NCBI GenBank assembly: GCA_944474755.1
Contig: OX104115.1
Location: 63,864,648 to 63,928,647 of the forward strand
DNA length: 64,000 nt
Reading direction: 5' to 3'
Origin: Limnoperna fortunei
Lineage: Eukaryota > Mollusca > Bivalvia > Mytilida > Modiolidae
Part shown: positions 27,201 to 39,005 of the stretch, one piece after another
Layout of the letters: each line of letters starts with the position of its first letter
Numbering within the stretch: position 1 is the stretch's first letter
Made by a program: the position numbers and the translations under genes
Notes under the pieces: model-generated
Told to the model about the DNA's origin: nothing
Database searches by the model: none
What the model saw: the letters and a program-made list of their open reading frames with translations, nothing else

Positions 27201-28419
27201 AACGCCATGACGGGATTAGTGATAACCAGCCGAACGTTAATGTGTATCCCACTGGTGAAATTTTGTGTGTGCATTAATAAATCTAATAAAATCGTGACCA
27301 ATCAAAAACTTTTTTAAGACAGGGTCAGAAAGATTCCCCATCATTTGAATCATTACTCACAAGGATTTGAAATCCCACTCACCATCACATCCATTACATC
27401 CATCACATCCGTCACATCGATCTTTCTCTCTATTCCTCCTTCTTTTTTCTTTTTTCCCTTTAATATTTGCCATCAAGTTTTGTTTTATCTCTAACAAACA
27501 TAATATAATTTGTATTGTATTACAATTTACACTGCTCTATCAATATTTTTGTAACATACTATATACTGTAGAAGACTTTATAAGTTTATTAACTTGTGCC
27601 TTATCCTTTTTGCAAAATTTGAACAAATAAAATATGTTTAATCTAAACAGTCACTGATATGGGTACTGTGCTACACGAGTTAAACTCAGTTCATGGCTGT
27701 TCCATTCAATTCATGCTTCATATACATAACCAGTTGATTGTTTTTGTTATATGATGAAACCTCTTTATTTTATTGATTGCAATAAGTTCGGTCTTAATTT
27801 AATCAAACTTATCTGAATAATAATCTATATTTTATAGATTTATTAGTACTTGAAGTGATGAGAGAAAATGAAATTCCTAATTAATATCAGTATCTTTACC
27901 TGTTAATACCTGAATCTTATTAAAACTAGATATATAAATTTCTTTTGATAAAACTTGCCCGAATGATTGATTATTTGATATTTTAATGTGCTAATTATCA
28001 TGGAACTAGAAAACTTTCAGTAGCATGAGTAGTATATGTCGACAGCTGTTATATATTTTTGGCGACAAGTTATCTACGCTTACACGCGTTATATTGTGTG
28101 CACGCGTATCGTTTCAGTGAATAAAAAATGCAGGTTTCCTTTCTATAAAAGGAAAAATTTACGTCGTAGAGGGTACCTCATTAACGTCAACCCGTACACG
28201 ATCTTTGAGTACCTCCTCAAATGGCTGTACGTTCTACATAGCTTACATTCCAATAATTTAGAAACGTTTTAAATTGGAGATGTGTAGCAGGTTGTATTGG
28301 GCATTATCCTTGTTCAACGTCGAACTCTAAAGTCTCTAATACTTGGACATGCTGTATAAATGTTAGTATGTGCTAAAAATATAGCTTTAAACTTACACTT
28401 GATTGTCTGTTTTTTCCAG

Positions 28420-29853
28420 AATGACCCCGGGAAACAACAGCAGATGACCTCTGTCAGAGCTGGCCTACAAAGAGCATATTTAGAGGGTTTAGACTTCTTA
28501 CGAAATAAAATTCAAGATTCAGAGCAGGAGGTACATAGCTTACAAAAAACGTTTTACAGCACAGAGGATGAAAAGGGAGATAATTTGACTCAAAAACAAA
28601 TTGATTATTTAAAAAACGTAAACGACAAGCTTTTGGATGCAAATAATGAATTGAAGCGTAAAAATATCAAACTTCAAATAATTGATAGTGAAACGTGTCT
28701 GGTTGGTCTGATAAATAGACTCAGGGAAGCAATGGAATACGATAAAGGGGAGATAACTGTCTTGACGGAATTTTGGGATAATCTTAGAAGTACTGTAGAT
28801 GGATTTCGTGCCTTAGTGGATAAGTTTCAAAACAATGTGTTAAACAGATTAAATAAGAGTTGTATAAGCTACAGTAGCGATGATATAAATCTAGAAGTTT
28901 CAAATCGGTATACATTAGACATTTCGGAATATATTACGGAAATGGAAAGAGAATTGACCAACACGAGGCTACTCTTGAAAAGTCTGGACAGTGGACTACA
29001 TCAGGATTTGTTTACAGATTCTGAATTTTCTGAAAAACTTCTTGTTTCTTGTGATTTAAAGGCTTTTCCTGTTTTACGACTTGTACCTGACCTCGCTCAC
29101 AAGATAGGTACTTTAGTCGATATCTCCAGGAAATGGCTCAATAGGGACGAAGATTACATGTACGAAGTGAACAATTATATACGAAAAACACGATCGATTA
29201 CGAAAAAGAGAGAGGAAGATTTGAAAAATCAAAAGGAAAAGCAGAAGAAAATTGAAAAGGCAGTGAAGTCTACACAGATTCTTTTGCAAAATAACAGAGA
29301 AAAATTAGAAAAAATTGAGGCTGAACTCAATCAATTAGAACAACAGATAGCGGGCTATGAGCACGTGAAGAAAAGTAAATTTGAAGAAAAGGAACAAAAA
29401 GCAAGTATGGCGGACTTTTTAAAATTGACATTGACACAAACAAAGAAAAATTACAGTCTTCAAATAAAACGACAAAAACTCTTAAAGCAAGTGCGCGAGT
29501 TGGAACAATTACTTATAGCAATTGAAAGGGAATTATCGGACGTACAAGACAAAAAGGTTGAAAAAGACCAAGCGAAATCATTGCTGACTGAGAAAGTTGA
29601 AAACAGTCAAAAGTCATATGGTGCTGCTAAGGACGAGTTTAGTAAATATTCTGATGAATTAGAAGCTCTCGAACAGGAGGTGAATATCTTGTCAGGTCAG
29701 CTTTTGCAACTTGAGATTATTCAGACTTATAAAACTAGTCCAGAAACTGTTGAGCAGATCTTTGACCGACCTCAGACTGTAAAACTGGCTCCTTCGCTGA
29801 AGGAAAAAATAAAGAATAGAAAAAGAAAAGTTGGGACACAGAAAGCTGACTGA
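28420..29853 (+). CDS. Uncharacterised coiled-coil protein, main 3' exon (477 codons)
   Basis: Longest open frame in the window and clearly coding (Lys/Glu/Gln-rich, high GC against its flanks). A pyrimidine-rich acceptor (TGTTTTTTCCAG) sits directly before 28420. The frame stays open upstream to an ATG at 28360, but that start would retain the intron end, so I place the exon start at 28420 in phase 0 (AAT GAC CCC GGG). The first internal Met is residue 9. Helical segments: residues about 10-90, 95-140, 170-205, and a long coiled coil about 260-445 with many K-E-Q heptads. A more hydrophobic patch lies near 210-245 (FPVLRLVPDLAHKIGTLVDI). The C-terminus is basic (KEKIKNRKRK), possibly a nuclear signal. 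No signal peptide, membrane segment or catalytic motif is visible. I do not recognise the family; general coiled-coil similarity would mislead. Confidence 0.85.
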   Translation, partial: NDPGKQQQMTSVRAGLQRAYLEGLDFLRNKIQDSEQEVHSLQKTFYSTEDEKGDNLTQKQIDYLKNVNDKLLDANNELKRKNIKLQIIDSETCLVGLINRLREAMEYDKGEITVLTEFWDNLRSTVDGFRALVDKFQNNVLNRLNKSCISYSSDDINLEVSNRYTLDISEYITEMERELTNTRLLLKSLDSGLHQDLFTDSEFSEKLLVSCDLKAFPVLRLVPDLAHKIGTLVDISRKWLNRDEDYMYEVNNYIRKTRSITKKREEDLKNQKEKQKKIEKAVKSTQILLQNNREKLEKIEAELNQLEQQIAGYEHVKKSKFEEKEQKASMADFLKLTLTQTKKNYSLQIKRQKLLKQVRELEQLLIAIERELSDVQDKKVEKDQAKSLLTEKVENSQKSYGAAKDEFSKYSDELEALEQEVNILSGQLLQLEIIQTYKTSPETVEQIFDRPQTVKLAPSLKEKIKNRKRKVGTQKAD

Positions 29854-30100
29854 GAATTCCTCAATCGTTTGTCACTTGTTAATTCTGAGCACTGTTGTAT
29901 CTATCCCAGACGCATTTCAATGAAATAATTAACAAAATCATAAATAGCTTTAATGGTCTCTGCTGGCGTTTAAAAATTTAAACGAGATCACCAATGTAAG
30001 AAAACGTTTACATGGGACACTTGATAACATAATTATATACCTAATGAATCTCTCTTTTTTCATGGCACGCTTATAAATAAAGACACTACCCTAAGTACAT
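29854..30100 (+). terminator. 3' UTR and poly(A) signal of the coiled-coil gene
   Basis: TGA at 29851-29853 is followed by AT-rich DNA with a canonical AATAAA at 30076-30081, about 225 nt downstream. No other plus-strand signal lies closer. Confidence 0.5.
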
Positions 30101-30911
30101 TTTATAAGTTGGACCTGATTTTAAATCAGTATTTCATGATATCCTACAATATATTCTGATACCTATTGAGTTATTTTTAAATACACTGCGCAAACATTGT
30201 ACTTTCTCTCTGCAAAACCCAGAAGCATGTCATGGTATAATACAATCTGCTAGTATATTTGTTGAACGCTATTCACGATTGTGTCCCCTTATAAATTGTA
30301 TTTCCATCCCCCTTCCATCTCCCAGTACTTTTTTGGGGGGGAGGGCGGGGGCGAGTTGTTTAATTATTCAAAACGTTTCAACCAATTTCGACTGTCATTT
30401 TGGATTATTATTACCTAAAATATTTGTTAATATCGAGCGGACACAACCCCATCGAGTTAGTTTTATATATATTTTACATCTGTTGTATTTTTCTAAGTTA
30501 AACACCTCAAAAACGTGTGTCTAAAGATCACCTTGTCAAATTTTAAAATATAACAAATCGTATCTATTGATTATATGTGATTTGTTTGGCAAAACGCCAG
30601 GTATGTTACTAAAGGTCTTTTGATACTGTACTCAAAAACCAAGTATTTTTATTCAATTTGAAATTTTATCTTTCGTAAATCTAAATGTAAACGTCATGAA
30701 TAGGTCGCTTTTTTGTTCGAATGCTTCCTTGGCGACTGTTAAGATAAGTTGAGAAAAAGGGGGGAATGAATGTTAATTAAAAAAATATTACGACAATGAA
30801 ATTCGTATTTGAATGAAAACACTATTGTTTTTCATTAAATGTAAACATGTTGGGCTGTTTTAATGATATTACATGCCCTAACTATTGAGGATATATTGTA
30901 AACAATTAGGA

Positions 30912-31388
30912 ATGTTAATTATATATAAATATATTGGATATCAAAAATTGGTCCAAATCTTAAAAATAAATTCCCATTTTTTTGTAACTACATTTTATCA
31001 ATTCATATTTTTTCTCAACAACGTCAGACTTATAATTCAAAGGCTAATTATTTCTCAAATACTGTTCTTTTGTATACTCTATAATGACAAACACCCATTG
31101 GGTGCTTGCTACAATTTAGACTTTAGAAATTTGAAAAATGAAAATATTGTAAGACTCTTCCTTATAAAGGATAGGTACATATTTATAAATACACATATCT
31201 GTGATATTTCTGTATGTGGTATGTACGATATGGTAATACATTGGGACACCCACTTTACTATAGATATTGTGTCCAAATGTGATATGCATGTCAATGTTAA
31301 TTGTTGTTCTGTTAACTTGAATTTGTTGACTGTCATTTTTGTCTATTTTTATATAATTCCCTGTATGCCAAAAAATACGCAAAAATAA
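30912..31388 (+). CDS. Unexplained open frame, 158 codons (doubtful)
   Basis: ATG at 30912; TAA at 31386-31388 overlaps an AATAAA. Composition follows the local AT bias (many Ile/Phe/Tyr/Asn), with hydrophobic runs near residues 25-60 and at the C-terminus (LLTVIFVYFYI). No family recognised, no splice evidence, and another open frame overlaps on the other strand. Longer than expected by chance at this GC, but coding status is unproven. Confidence 0.15.
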   Translation: MLIIYKYIGYQKLVQILKINSHFFVTTFYQFIFFLNNVRLIIQRLIISQILFFCILYNDKHPLGACYNLDFRNLKNENIVRLFLIKDRYIFINTHICDISVCGMYDMVIHWDTHFTIDIVSKCDMHVNVNCCSVNLNLLTVIFVYFYIIPCMPKNTQK

Positions 31389-32040
31389 ATTTGTTAAAAA
31401 CCCTTCTCTCAGTTTTAATAACAAATACCGGTAACTTGGAGAGATTTGAAACTCATTCATAATGGGGGTGAGGGATGTCACGGAATCGACCGCGTGTAAC
31501 AGACGCTGTGTGTAAGTCCAAACATGAACTTAGTTTTCGATATCCAGTCTCGTGTGCTGCTCCAATCAACAACACAGTTTGTATTATATTTTAGTTTGTA
31601 TTTCTAGAACCGTAACTATTTCACTGTAATAGTCCGAAACGCCGAATTTGATGTTAATGCTGATAGCACACTTAAAAACCATCATAGACTATTGATTGCC
31701 TGCGCGTCAACATCGGTGTTTTAAATTCGAGTGTGAATTCGGACAGTGTGTGCTTGACTTTAACCTTACTGACAGAGGATGCAAGTTTTCCTGTCACGGG
31801 TATATAGGATATACTCTCATCGAATATTCATCGACTTTTAACTTTCACCTATACATTTTAATGAAAATGATAAACTCAAACTCTTTAACCGCAATAAATG
31901 CTGAATTGGGTAAAAAGTGCTTTTCGACAAAAGGACCGATTATCGTATGAAAATGGGAACGATGCCTCGGCGAATCTTGTTGACTAAGCGTTAGATCCAA
32001 GTTATCAGTACTATGTATTGTCAACATAAATGAAATCAAT

Positions 32041-32215
32041 ACTGTGGTCTGTGAACACTGAGGTTGCGGGTTCGAGTCTCACTTTGGGCGGGGTGCACTC
32101 GACTCTAATCTTAATTGACAAGATTACCAGTTTTCCTAACGAAGGTCGAGAGTTTTCTCCGGGAACTTGGGCTTTCTCCACCAATTAAAACTGGACGCGA
32201 TGATACACCTAACAA
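32041..32215 (+). mobile_element. SINE copy, 5' truncated
   Basis: Starts within the tRNA-like part (GTGGTCTGTGAACACTGAGG, GCGGGTTCGAGTCTCAC) and continues to CAATTAAAACTGGACGCGAT. Confidence 0.8.
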
Positions 32216-34023
32216 ACAGTGTATTTTTGTGTAATAACTAAATCAGGCCTTTCTCTAAGTATGGCAATGGCCGTTCCAATTGATACTTAAAAGTACATTT
32301 AGAGGTCAATTTACAAATTGTTATAACGGAATAAGGCTTATACTAACAGATATAATATTCCAAACACTTATATTTCTCCAAACTGGCATGATAAAGCTCT
32401 TGTTTTCCGTAGCGTTTACGATGTTGCACTTGACACTTCGAGTAAATAATTGCACAATCAAGGCTTTTTAAATGTGTTGTCATACAAATCGGCAGTACAG
32501 CTTGTTAAAAGCTAATTTCATTCCAAAAATACATTATTCACTTCCGTACATAAACATGACCTGCAATTTGCGAATGCGATAAAAGTACAAAGACCACAGA
32601 AAAAGTAACCCATAAGTTGTTTTTCCTACAACAAAAGCATCGCATTTAAACATTAACAGCTGTTATTAAAATACCAAAAGTAAAAACAAAACAAGATTTT
32701 CATGTGTATACAAATGAAAATGACATTTGTGAAATAAGCATCTATTGCTGTTTTACACCCATGCGGGTCAAAGCATATAAATAATACAGCATAACTGAAA
32801 AGAAGAAGTTTTATGAGGACTAAATTTGGCCAGTGTGTCATAAAGAAATCTCAGCTAAGAAGTTCGTACTCTCGATAAAACTAATTAAAAGGTTTGTGTC
32901 ATGGTAACTGGGAAAATTCTTAGATTTTAGAGTATTTTTATTTCTTTTGCCCCAAGGCCTGTGCGTAGCCCACCGTATAAGGATTTAGTCAATATTTATT
33001 GGGCTGTTGGGACCGGTGCAAAATGCAATAGGACACAAATTTTTGGGGGGTGGGCTATTTTTTTATCTTGGCATATACATAGTATTCCAGGTTATGTTAT
33101 TTTCAGCACTGATAGGACAACACGTTTTGTTCCTAACAATGTTCATGTTAAGTTTTCAGTTATCCAAATAAAATGAAAAAGTTTTGATTTCATCTGAAAG
33201 AAATTGACACCCTATTCTTCTATCTGAAAATATGTAGGTTGTCATCAACAAGAAGTAGACTCGGATCCTCTATAAGAAATCAATACATCTTATTTTTATT
33301 CATTAAATAGGCTTATGTTAAAATGTTTTGACAACCCAGGTAGAAACTTAGTAAATATTTATATCCTATCTAATATAGTGGACAAATTTAAATTAACACG
33401 TGCCGACAATATATACTGTTCAAAGAAAATACGCGATTCTATGATAGCCACTTGAGAGTTTGTTTGTATTATTCACATGTCCATTTAAAACAATTTTCCT
33501 TATTCAAAAATAAAGGTTAATTTGATAAATTGTCACTTCCAACAACTCGTTCGATAGTAACATAGTTTGCTTATTGTATGGACGAAGTTGTACTCCACTG
33601 TCCTGTTTTATAGAGTGACGTAAAAACCTTATCGAGGTCGGGTGAGAATTGTCTTTTGTAAAGACTCATCATTTTCTATAGTCAAGGGTACGGTAGGGTG
33701 GGGGTGGGGGTGATCTTAACCCTTGTGTAACGTAAGTTAAGACTCAAACACTGGGTACGATTTTGACACTTCGACACCATTGCTATTTAGCGAGACCAAG
33801 CTTTCTGAAGATTTCGAAAGTGATGTCGGACGATCAATCCCTCTATTTGTGTTATTCCAAAAAGGAATTAAGGAGTTCCCAAAATTTAAATATATAACTG
33901 CAAAACAGACAAATAAGTAAGTACAAAATCACCTAGGTTTCGTATGTCAGAAGAGTGTAATGTTCGTTGTTGCAGGGTACAATGTATGGCTAATACACAT
34001 TTTTGGACTGCCCCCGTAAATTT

Positions 34024-34335
34024 TTTCTGGTTGGGTAAAATGATGTTATCACGTTGCGTCCCTTGTCAGCGTTATCGTCTGTGAACTTTGACAAAAATGT
34101 TTGGGTTTTTCGGTCACCAGGCCCGATTCTGGTTGGGTAAAATATTGTTATCATTTTGCATCCTTTGGCATCGTTATCGTCTGTGAACTTTGACATAAAT
34201 GTTTGGTTTTGGGGTTACCAGGCCCGATTCTGGTCGGGTAAACTATTTCTGGGTTTCGCCTGATTCTGGTTTGGTAAATGTTGTTATCACTTTGCATCCG
34301 TCGGCATCGTTATCGTCTGTTAATTGTGACACTTT
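34024..34335. repeat. Tandem repeat of about 110 bp, about 3 copies
   Basis: Units share GATTCTGGTTGGGTAAA, TTGTTATCA-TTTGCATCC and GCATCGTTATCGTCTGTGAA. Offsets are uneven because the third unit has an internal partial duplication. Confidence 0.8.
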
Positions 34336-36194
34336 AATCTGAAACCGAAAGGCCAATTGAAGAAAAAACTAGGCCTCAATGTTTATTGGTTCTTTGCAAA
34401 AAGAGTACGTTTTCTATTCTGATCTGAAGCTTAACAATGTCGTTAATGCAGGGCGGGTTAACATAGGATATCATGTTCAAGTGCCTTATTCTCATAAACT
34501 GGAAAGCTGATTGAAGCCATATTGTATTAAAAGATTTAATGTCATGTTTCAATCAAAAATCAAAGATAGTTGCCACAGCAAGACTGTGTTTAATACAGAA
34601 ACCTTGAGGAAATTGTTTAAAGGTTTTTTTATCTGAAACAACTGAACCAAATGCAATATTTATTGTTTTATATTAACACAGTTTATTTTTATTCCACATA
34701 AAAATCAAAAGCATCCACCACCCGCGAGGACTTGGTAACAAAGGAGCCTGTGAGATGATGTTTAATTGTCCCCTTTTCAGAAAATCTTAATGACGCCATA
34801 TTGTATACGAAAGTTTACTGCAAAGTTTATGTTTTATGATCTTATCTAAATTCCAGAATTGATGCACCACATGACTTAGTTTAATACAGAAACTTACAGA
34901 AAAATATATGTCTCAGAAATCGTTGATCCAATTAAAACAAAACTTATTATCATTTTGTCATATTAGAATGGCAATCGAAACTTCTAAATAGATGCAGCAG
35001 GACAGTGTTAACATACTGTACAAGTTTTTAAATGAAATGCAAAGTTACAGTTAAACCTATATAAATCATGCGCATTTTACTTGAGGTTGTTTCACTGGCA
35101 TTTTGGTTTATCTCTCTATATATACAAAATGTCTTCTGTTTTGCTACCTTTTTTAATATTAATTACTGTTTTCCTAAAAACTTTTTTTTTTAAATTTTGC
35201 AAGTATATTATATGTTTTTTACGGTCTTAGACAGGGTAAATGTCACTGCTTAGGTTAGACAGTGTATATAGCCAGATGTATACGGCTTGCTAACCAATTA
35301 TAATGCATCGTTTTTATGTCAGCTATAATATTTTATGTTTGAATATATTGAATGAATACTGGTATAAGGAAATATAATGATATTAATGTTTGAATATAAG
35401 ACTATTTCATGTATTCATAACATTTAAGACCGCTAATGACATCAAATCCGGATGTCATATCCGGCTTTTTTGTTGTTTATTATAAAGATTCTTTATTCGA
35501 ATTTCTAAAATTGAAATGTTTCAATTAATCTAATGAGTTGTTTATATATTTATATATAGAAAGCAAAATTCTTGAATCAAATACTAGTATTAATTTTTAT
35601 TTAAATTGTGTTTTGAGACACTTCCAGTATTTTTCAGCTTTCAATCTACCACTCTTTGTCCAGATTGAGGCTTGTACCCGCAACCCCAGTGAGATCACTA
35701 ACTTATTTAACGCAGTTTCCTAAATGTAAATTAAAACAATATATCCATATGTGACATAATTTACGATAACGTGACTTTTCTTTTATAGGAATAACAATAG
35801 CCTGAAATGGAACTTCTGATTAATTTCATTTTTGCATGATAAATGACATAAATCCGGAAAGGAATCCGCCTTTGTTATCATATTACTAATTAAATTCTGA
35901 TTCCAATGTGTCCAATCTACGTCATGATTTTTCCAGGCATTTCTTCGAAATTAAGAAATGCCATAATTATCTCTTCTGTTTTGTAATCAATCTTTTATTG
36001 TGTCAAAAAGAAATAAATATTGTATATTGGTATGTTTCATGTGTAATAGTATGGACGTAATAATAGTTAACAGATTACATAATTATGCGGTGTCGTGAAA
36101 TTAGTTTTGTACATATTATTTCAGTTTTCTTGCGCACGTAGACACTTTTTTTCTAGTAAATTTAACAAAACTGAGCATTCGATACAGGATATTG

Positions 36195-36440
36195 GAGAAT
36201 ACCAAAAACACACCAAGAAAACGAAACAAATAACAACAGCCAAAAAATTAATGTATGATTAAGAAATAATAAATTAAATATAAAACAAAAATCGAGAACA
36301 CAAAACCAGAAAGTGAGTAACACGAACCAATAAAACCTCGTGTGATGTGTGCACTCAGGGGCTCCGGAAGAATAAGCAAGCAGTGGCCAGTCGTTGTCAT
36401 GTGTAGGTAAAAGTCAAATCTAGAAGAGGAACGACTACCT
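36195..36440 (+). repeat. Dispersed repeat X, copy 2
   Basis: Second, diverged copy of the element at 3040-3270, same orientation, with the GGGGCTCCGGAAGAATAAGC core and the AAAAGTCAAATCTAG end. Confidence 0.6.
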
Positions 36441-36668
36441 TTGTAATAACCTAATCAAATTAAAGAGATTTATTTTCTATAATTAATTAAGTCAATTAAG
36501 TAAAGGTTACATCTATAGAGCTTCTGTTTAAGTAGGTTATAGCCAATAGCAGGGTCCGGTATGAAAACCGAAATACCTATCACGAAATCTATCATAATGT
36601 ATAAGCTGTGACATGTAAACACTATACGCCGATGCTTATACATTGTGACATGTAAACGCTATACGAGG

Positions 36669-36929
36669 GGCCTCGGTGGCCGAGTGGTCAAGGTAGTTCG
36701 TCTACTATTGATCACGTGGTCTGTCAACACTGAGATTGCGGGTTCGATTCTCACTGCAGGCCGGGTGTACTCGACTCTAATCTTAATTGACAAGGATTGC
36801 CAGTTTTCCTACCGCAGGTCGGGGGTTTTCTCTGGGTACTCCGGCTTCCTCCCCCAATAAAAACTGGACGCCATGATATAGTTGAAAAATTGCTGTAATT
36901 GGCGTTAAACACCATCAAACAAACAAACA
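36669..36929 (+). mobile_element. Full-length tRNA-derived SINE with target duplication
   Basis: Head GGCCTCGGTGGCCGAGTGG carries a pol III A box (TGGCCGAGTGG); GGGTTCGATTCTC is the B box. The tRNA-like part is about 94 nt with a long variable region, as in Leu/Ser tRNAs. A conserved body follows (TTGCCAGTTTTCCTACCG, CCCAATAAAAACTGGACGCC) and an (AAAC)n tail. A 13-bp direct repeat (TAAACRCTATACG) flanks it at 36653-36665 and 36930-36942, one mismatch. Confidence 0.9.
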
Positions 36930-37159
36930 TAAACACTATACGCCGATGCTTCTGAAATTGTGTCTATCGAAGAATGGGATGTTGAAATTGGAATGGTGGA
37001 ATGTTGGAGTCATCATGTTTGTTTAAGTCTAGTTAGTAGATTCCCTAAGTCTTGTTTAAATCAAAGGTCTAACTTTAGAGGCCGACCTAAGTGTATTTTA
37101 CAAACAATTAACTGAACTTAACATTGTTCAATGATAAGACATCATATATAATGGAAGGT

Positions 37160-37870
37160 GAAATTAGACGTTTGGGGCCATAGTCTTTTTTCAGAAGGCC
37201 CTAAAAGCTCAGCTTTATAAGAGTACAAAAACAGTTGGGCGAGGAAAGGAGCATAATTAGGACCCATTGGAATGTCAATTTTTTTTAAGAAAAACGTCAT
37301 CTAACATGACAAGGTGCGGACCCATGAATTAGTATTAGGGGGCGCGAGGGGTTGAGCAGAGCTCTAGTGATGGGTCAGGAGCTGATCCCATGGGCTGATA
37401 GAATAATTTAATTCATTTGACATGTTTTAATACTGAAAAGTGATACATATACTTTATTACGTTGTTTTATCATACAGTACAATCAACCGAAAAAAATTCT
37501 TTTTTACACTCTTTATTAGTCAGCATACTGTTTTTACAATTTTTGAGAACCCTTTTCCTTTCCGGTGGATACTGTCACTGATGACCAATATGTTGTCACT
37601 TACCAAGTCTAACACTTGACGGATATCATCCTCAGTGTATTTGTTTTGTAATTACGAATGACGACGGAAGATCTGTCAGGTTTAATGGCAAGATATTTAT
37701 ATTTTGTTATTTCGTTTTCTTGAAAAAGTAGCGTTTAATGCAATATCAGTCGAGGAGTTAATATGTTGTAATATGGGTTCTGGTAAAAAAGTTGTTTTTA
37801 ACTGTTTTTCGAATTTTGCTATTGTACTTTGAACCTTTTTAATACTTTTCAGAAAATTTCGGAGCGAGAG
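37160..37870 (-). pseudogene. Decayed reverse-transcriptase fragment
   Basis: On the minus strand, YTEDDIRQVLDLVSDNILVI (about 37640-37580) and IPMGPNYAPFLAQLFLYSYK (about 37275-37215) match the consecutive TEEDI-x-x-x-L-x-F-L-x-DNI and GIPMGTNCAPLLADLFLYSY blocks of a reverse transcriptase common in invertebrate genomes. The blocks are separated by about 300 bp full of stops, and frames differ. Clade (Penelope-like or other) cannot be settled here. The active-site YxDD block is not seen. Confidence 0.6.
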
Positions 37871-38854
37871 TACCACTCATGGAACCCATCCATATGAACC
37901 CCCCCCCCCCCCCCCCCGATGAATATAAAGGTTAAACCTGCAGTTTGTTCTACGTTCTGTGAGATTCAGACGTTATTTCATTAATCCATACGCTTTTCTT
38001 TCTTCAATAAATTAAGTAGAATGAGACGTTATGATGCATTCCATTCCACACGAATACCACAAAAAGTTTTATCTTCTTAAGCCAATCGGAGACCAGTGAC
38101 TGTTGTTATTATTACAGAAGATTTTAGTTGTTTACTCGATAAAGAGGCAATCACAATCAATTTTATATCGTTTTATGTCGAACTAGTTGATTAATCATCT
38201 ATAAATTTAAAAGAATTGATAATCTACGTCCATGTTTCTATGAGACCTAATTCGTCTTCGACACGAAGACGTCAAAATACATACCAAGGCCGCCCTTGGG
38301 GGTCTGAAGTTGCAGAATTTTTAAGAAGTTTTGTAGGTTATCGAGAACAATCTTGTTAAGACTTCTTCATATTCTTTTTACTATTAAATTCAATATACTT
38401 TAAATTATACCAAGCACTATTTAAATTAGATATTAGTGATGTCAAATTTTTACTCAATCTTAGGGGATTAAAACTCGCTCCGTTGAGACGCTGTGGCACT
38501 TATTTCCTGAACTATTTTTAGCGGCATGAACCACTCCGCCAAATCTAAAACTAGACGAACTGTCTTAACCACTCGGTCACCGCCAACATCTATATGTATT
38601 ACTACAACATAATCTGCAAACAGAAACAGCAACTAAATACAATTTAGACACCTATAACTCGGTCAATTTATTCTATACTTATGGGGCTTCTTGAAGTACT
38701 TGACTACCGTGATACGATATCGCACGGACTGTTTAATTAGTCAACACTTTGAGTGGTCCACCTATTGACCTCAAACGCCACCGTGTAAGGTAAGGTGCTT
38801 TTCAAGTAGTACTGTATGTTTTTATACCTAGAAAAAAAGATTGTTTGGTTGGTT

Positions 38855-39005
38855 AGTGTTTAAAACCACTTTTAGCAATTTTCCATTTAGCAATCGTGGC
38901 GTCAATTTTTTATTTGCGGCGGAAGTATACGGAGAAAAATTTCAGTAGAAAAACTGGCAACCCATGTCTAGAGTCGAGCACACCCAGCACACAGTGGCAC
39001 GGTTT
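38855..39005 (-). mobile_element. Diverged SINE fragment
   Basis: Minus-strand remnants of the SINE body (ACTGGCAACCCATG, GAGTCGAGCACACCC, GTGGCGTCAA); the head is lost. Confidence 0.5.

Larger units (their letters stand above)
24790..28419. other. Intron-like interval before the coiled-coil exon
   Basis: AT-rich; holds two SINE copies and a short CATCACATC microsatellite (about 27375-27420). No further coding segment supported. Confidence 0.5.
30100..36652. other. Intergenic AT-rich interval
   Basis: Between the plus-strand gene and the RBM26/27 gene. Holds one SINE, a tandem repeat near 34.0-34.3 kb and dispersed repeat X. The 30912-31388 open frame is noted separately. Confidence 0.5.

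Noticed and set aside
28360..28419. ATG at 28360 as the start of the coiled-coil protein
   Set aside because: The 20 extra codons run through a strong pyrimidine tract and CAG acceptor, so they look like intron.
36669..36765. A functional tRNA gene
   Set aside because: A and B boxes are present, but it continues into a conserved SINE body with an AAAC tail and recurs across the window.
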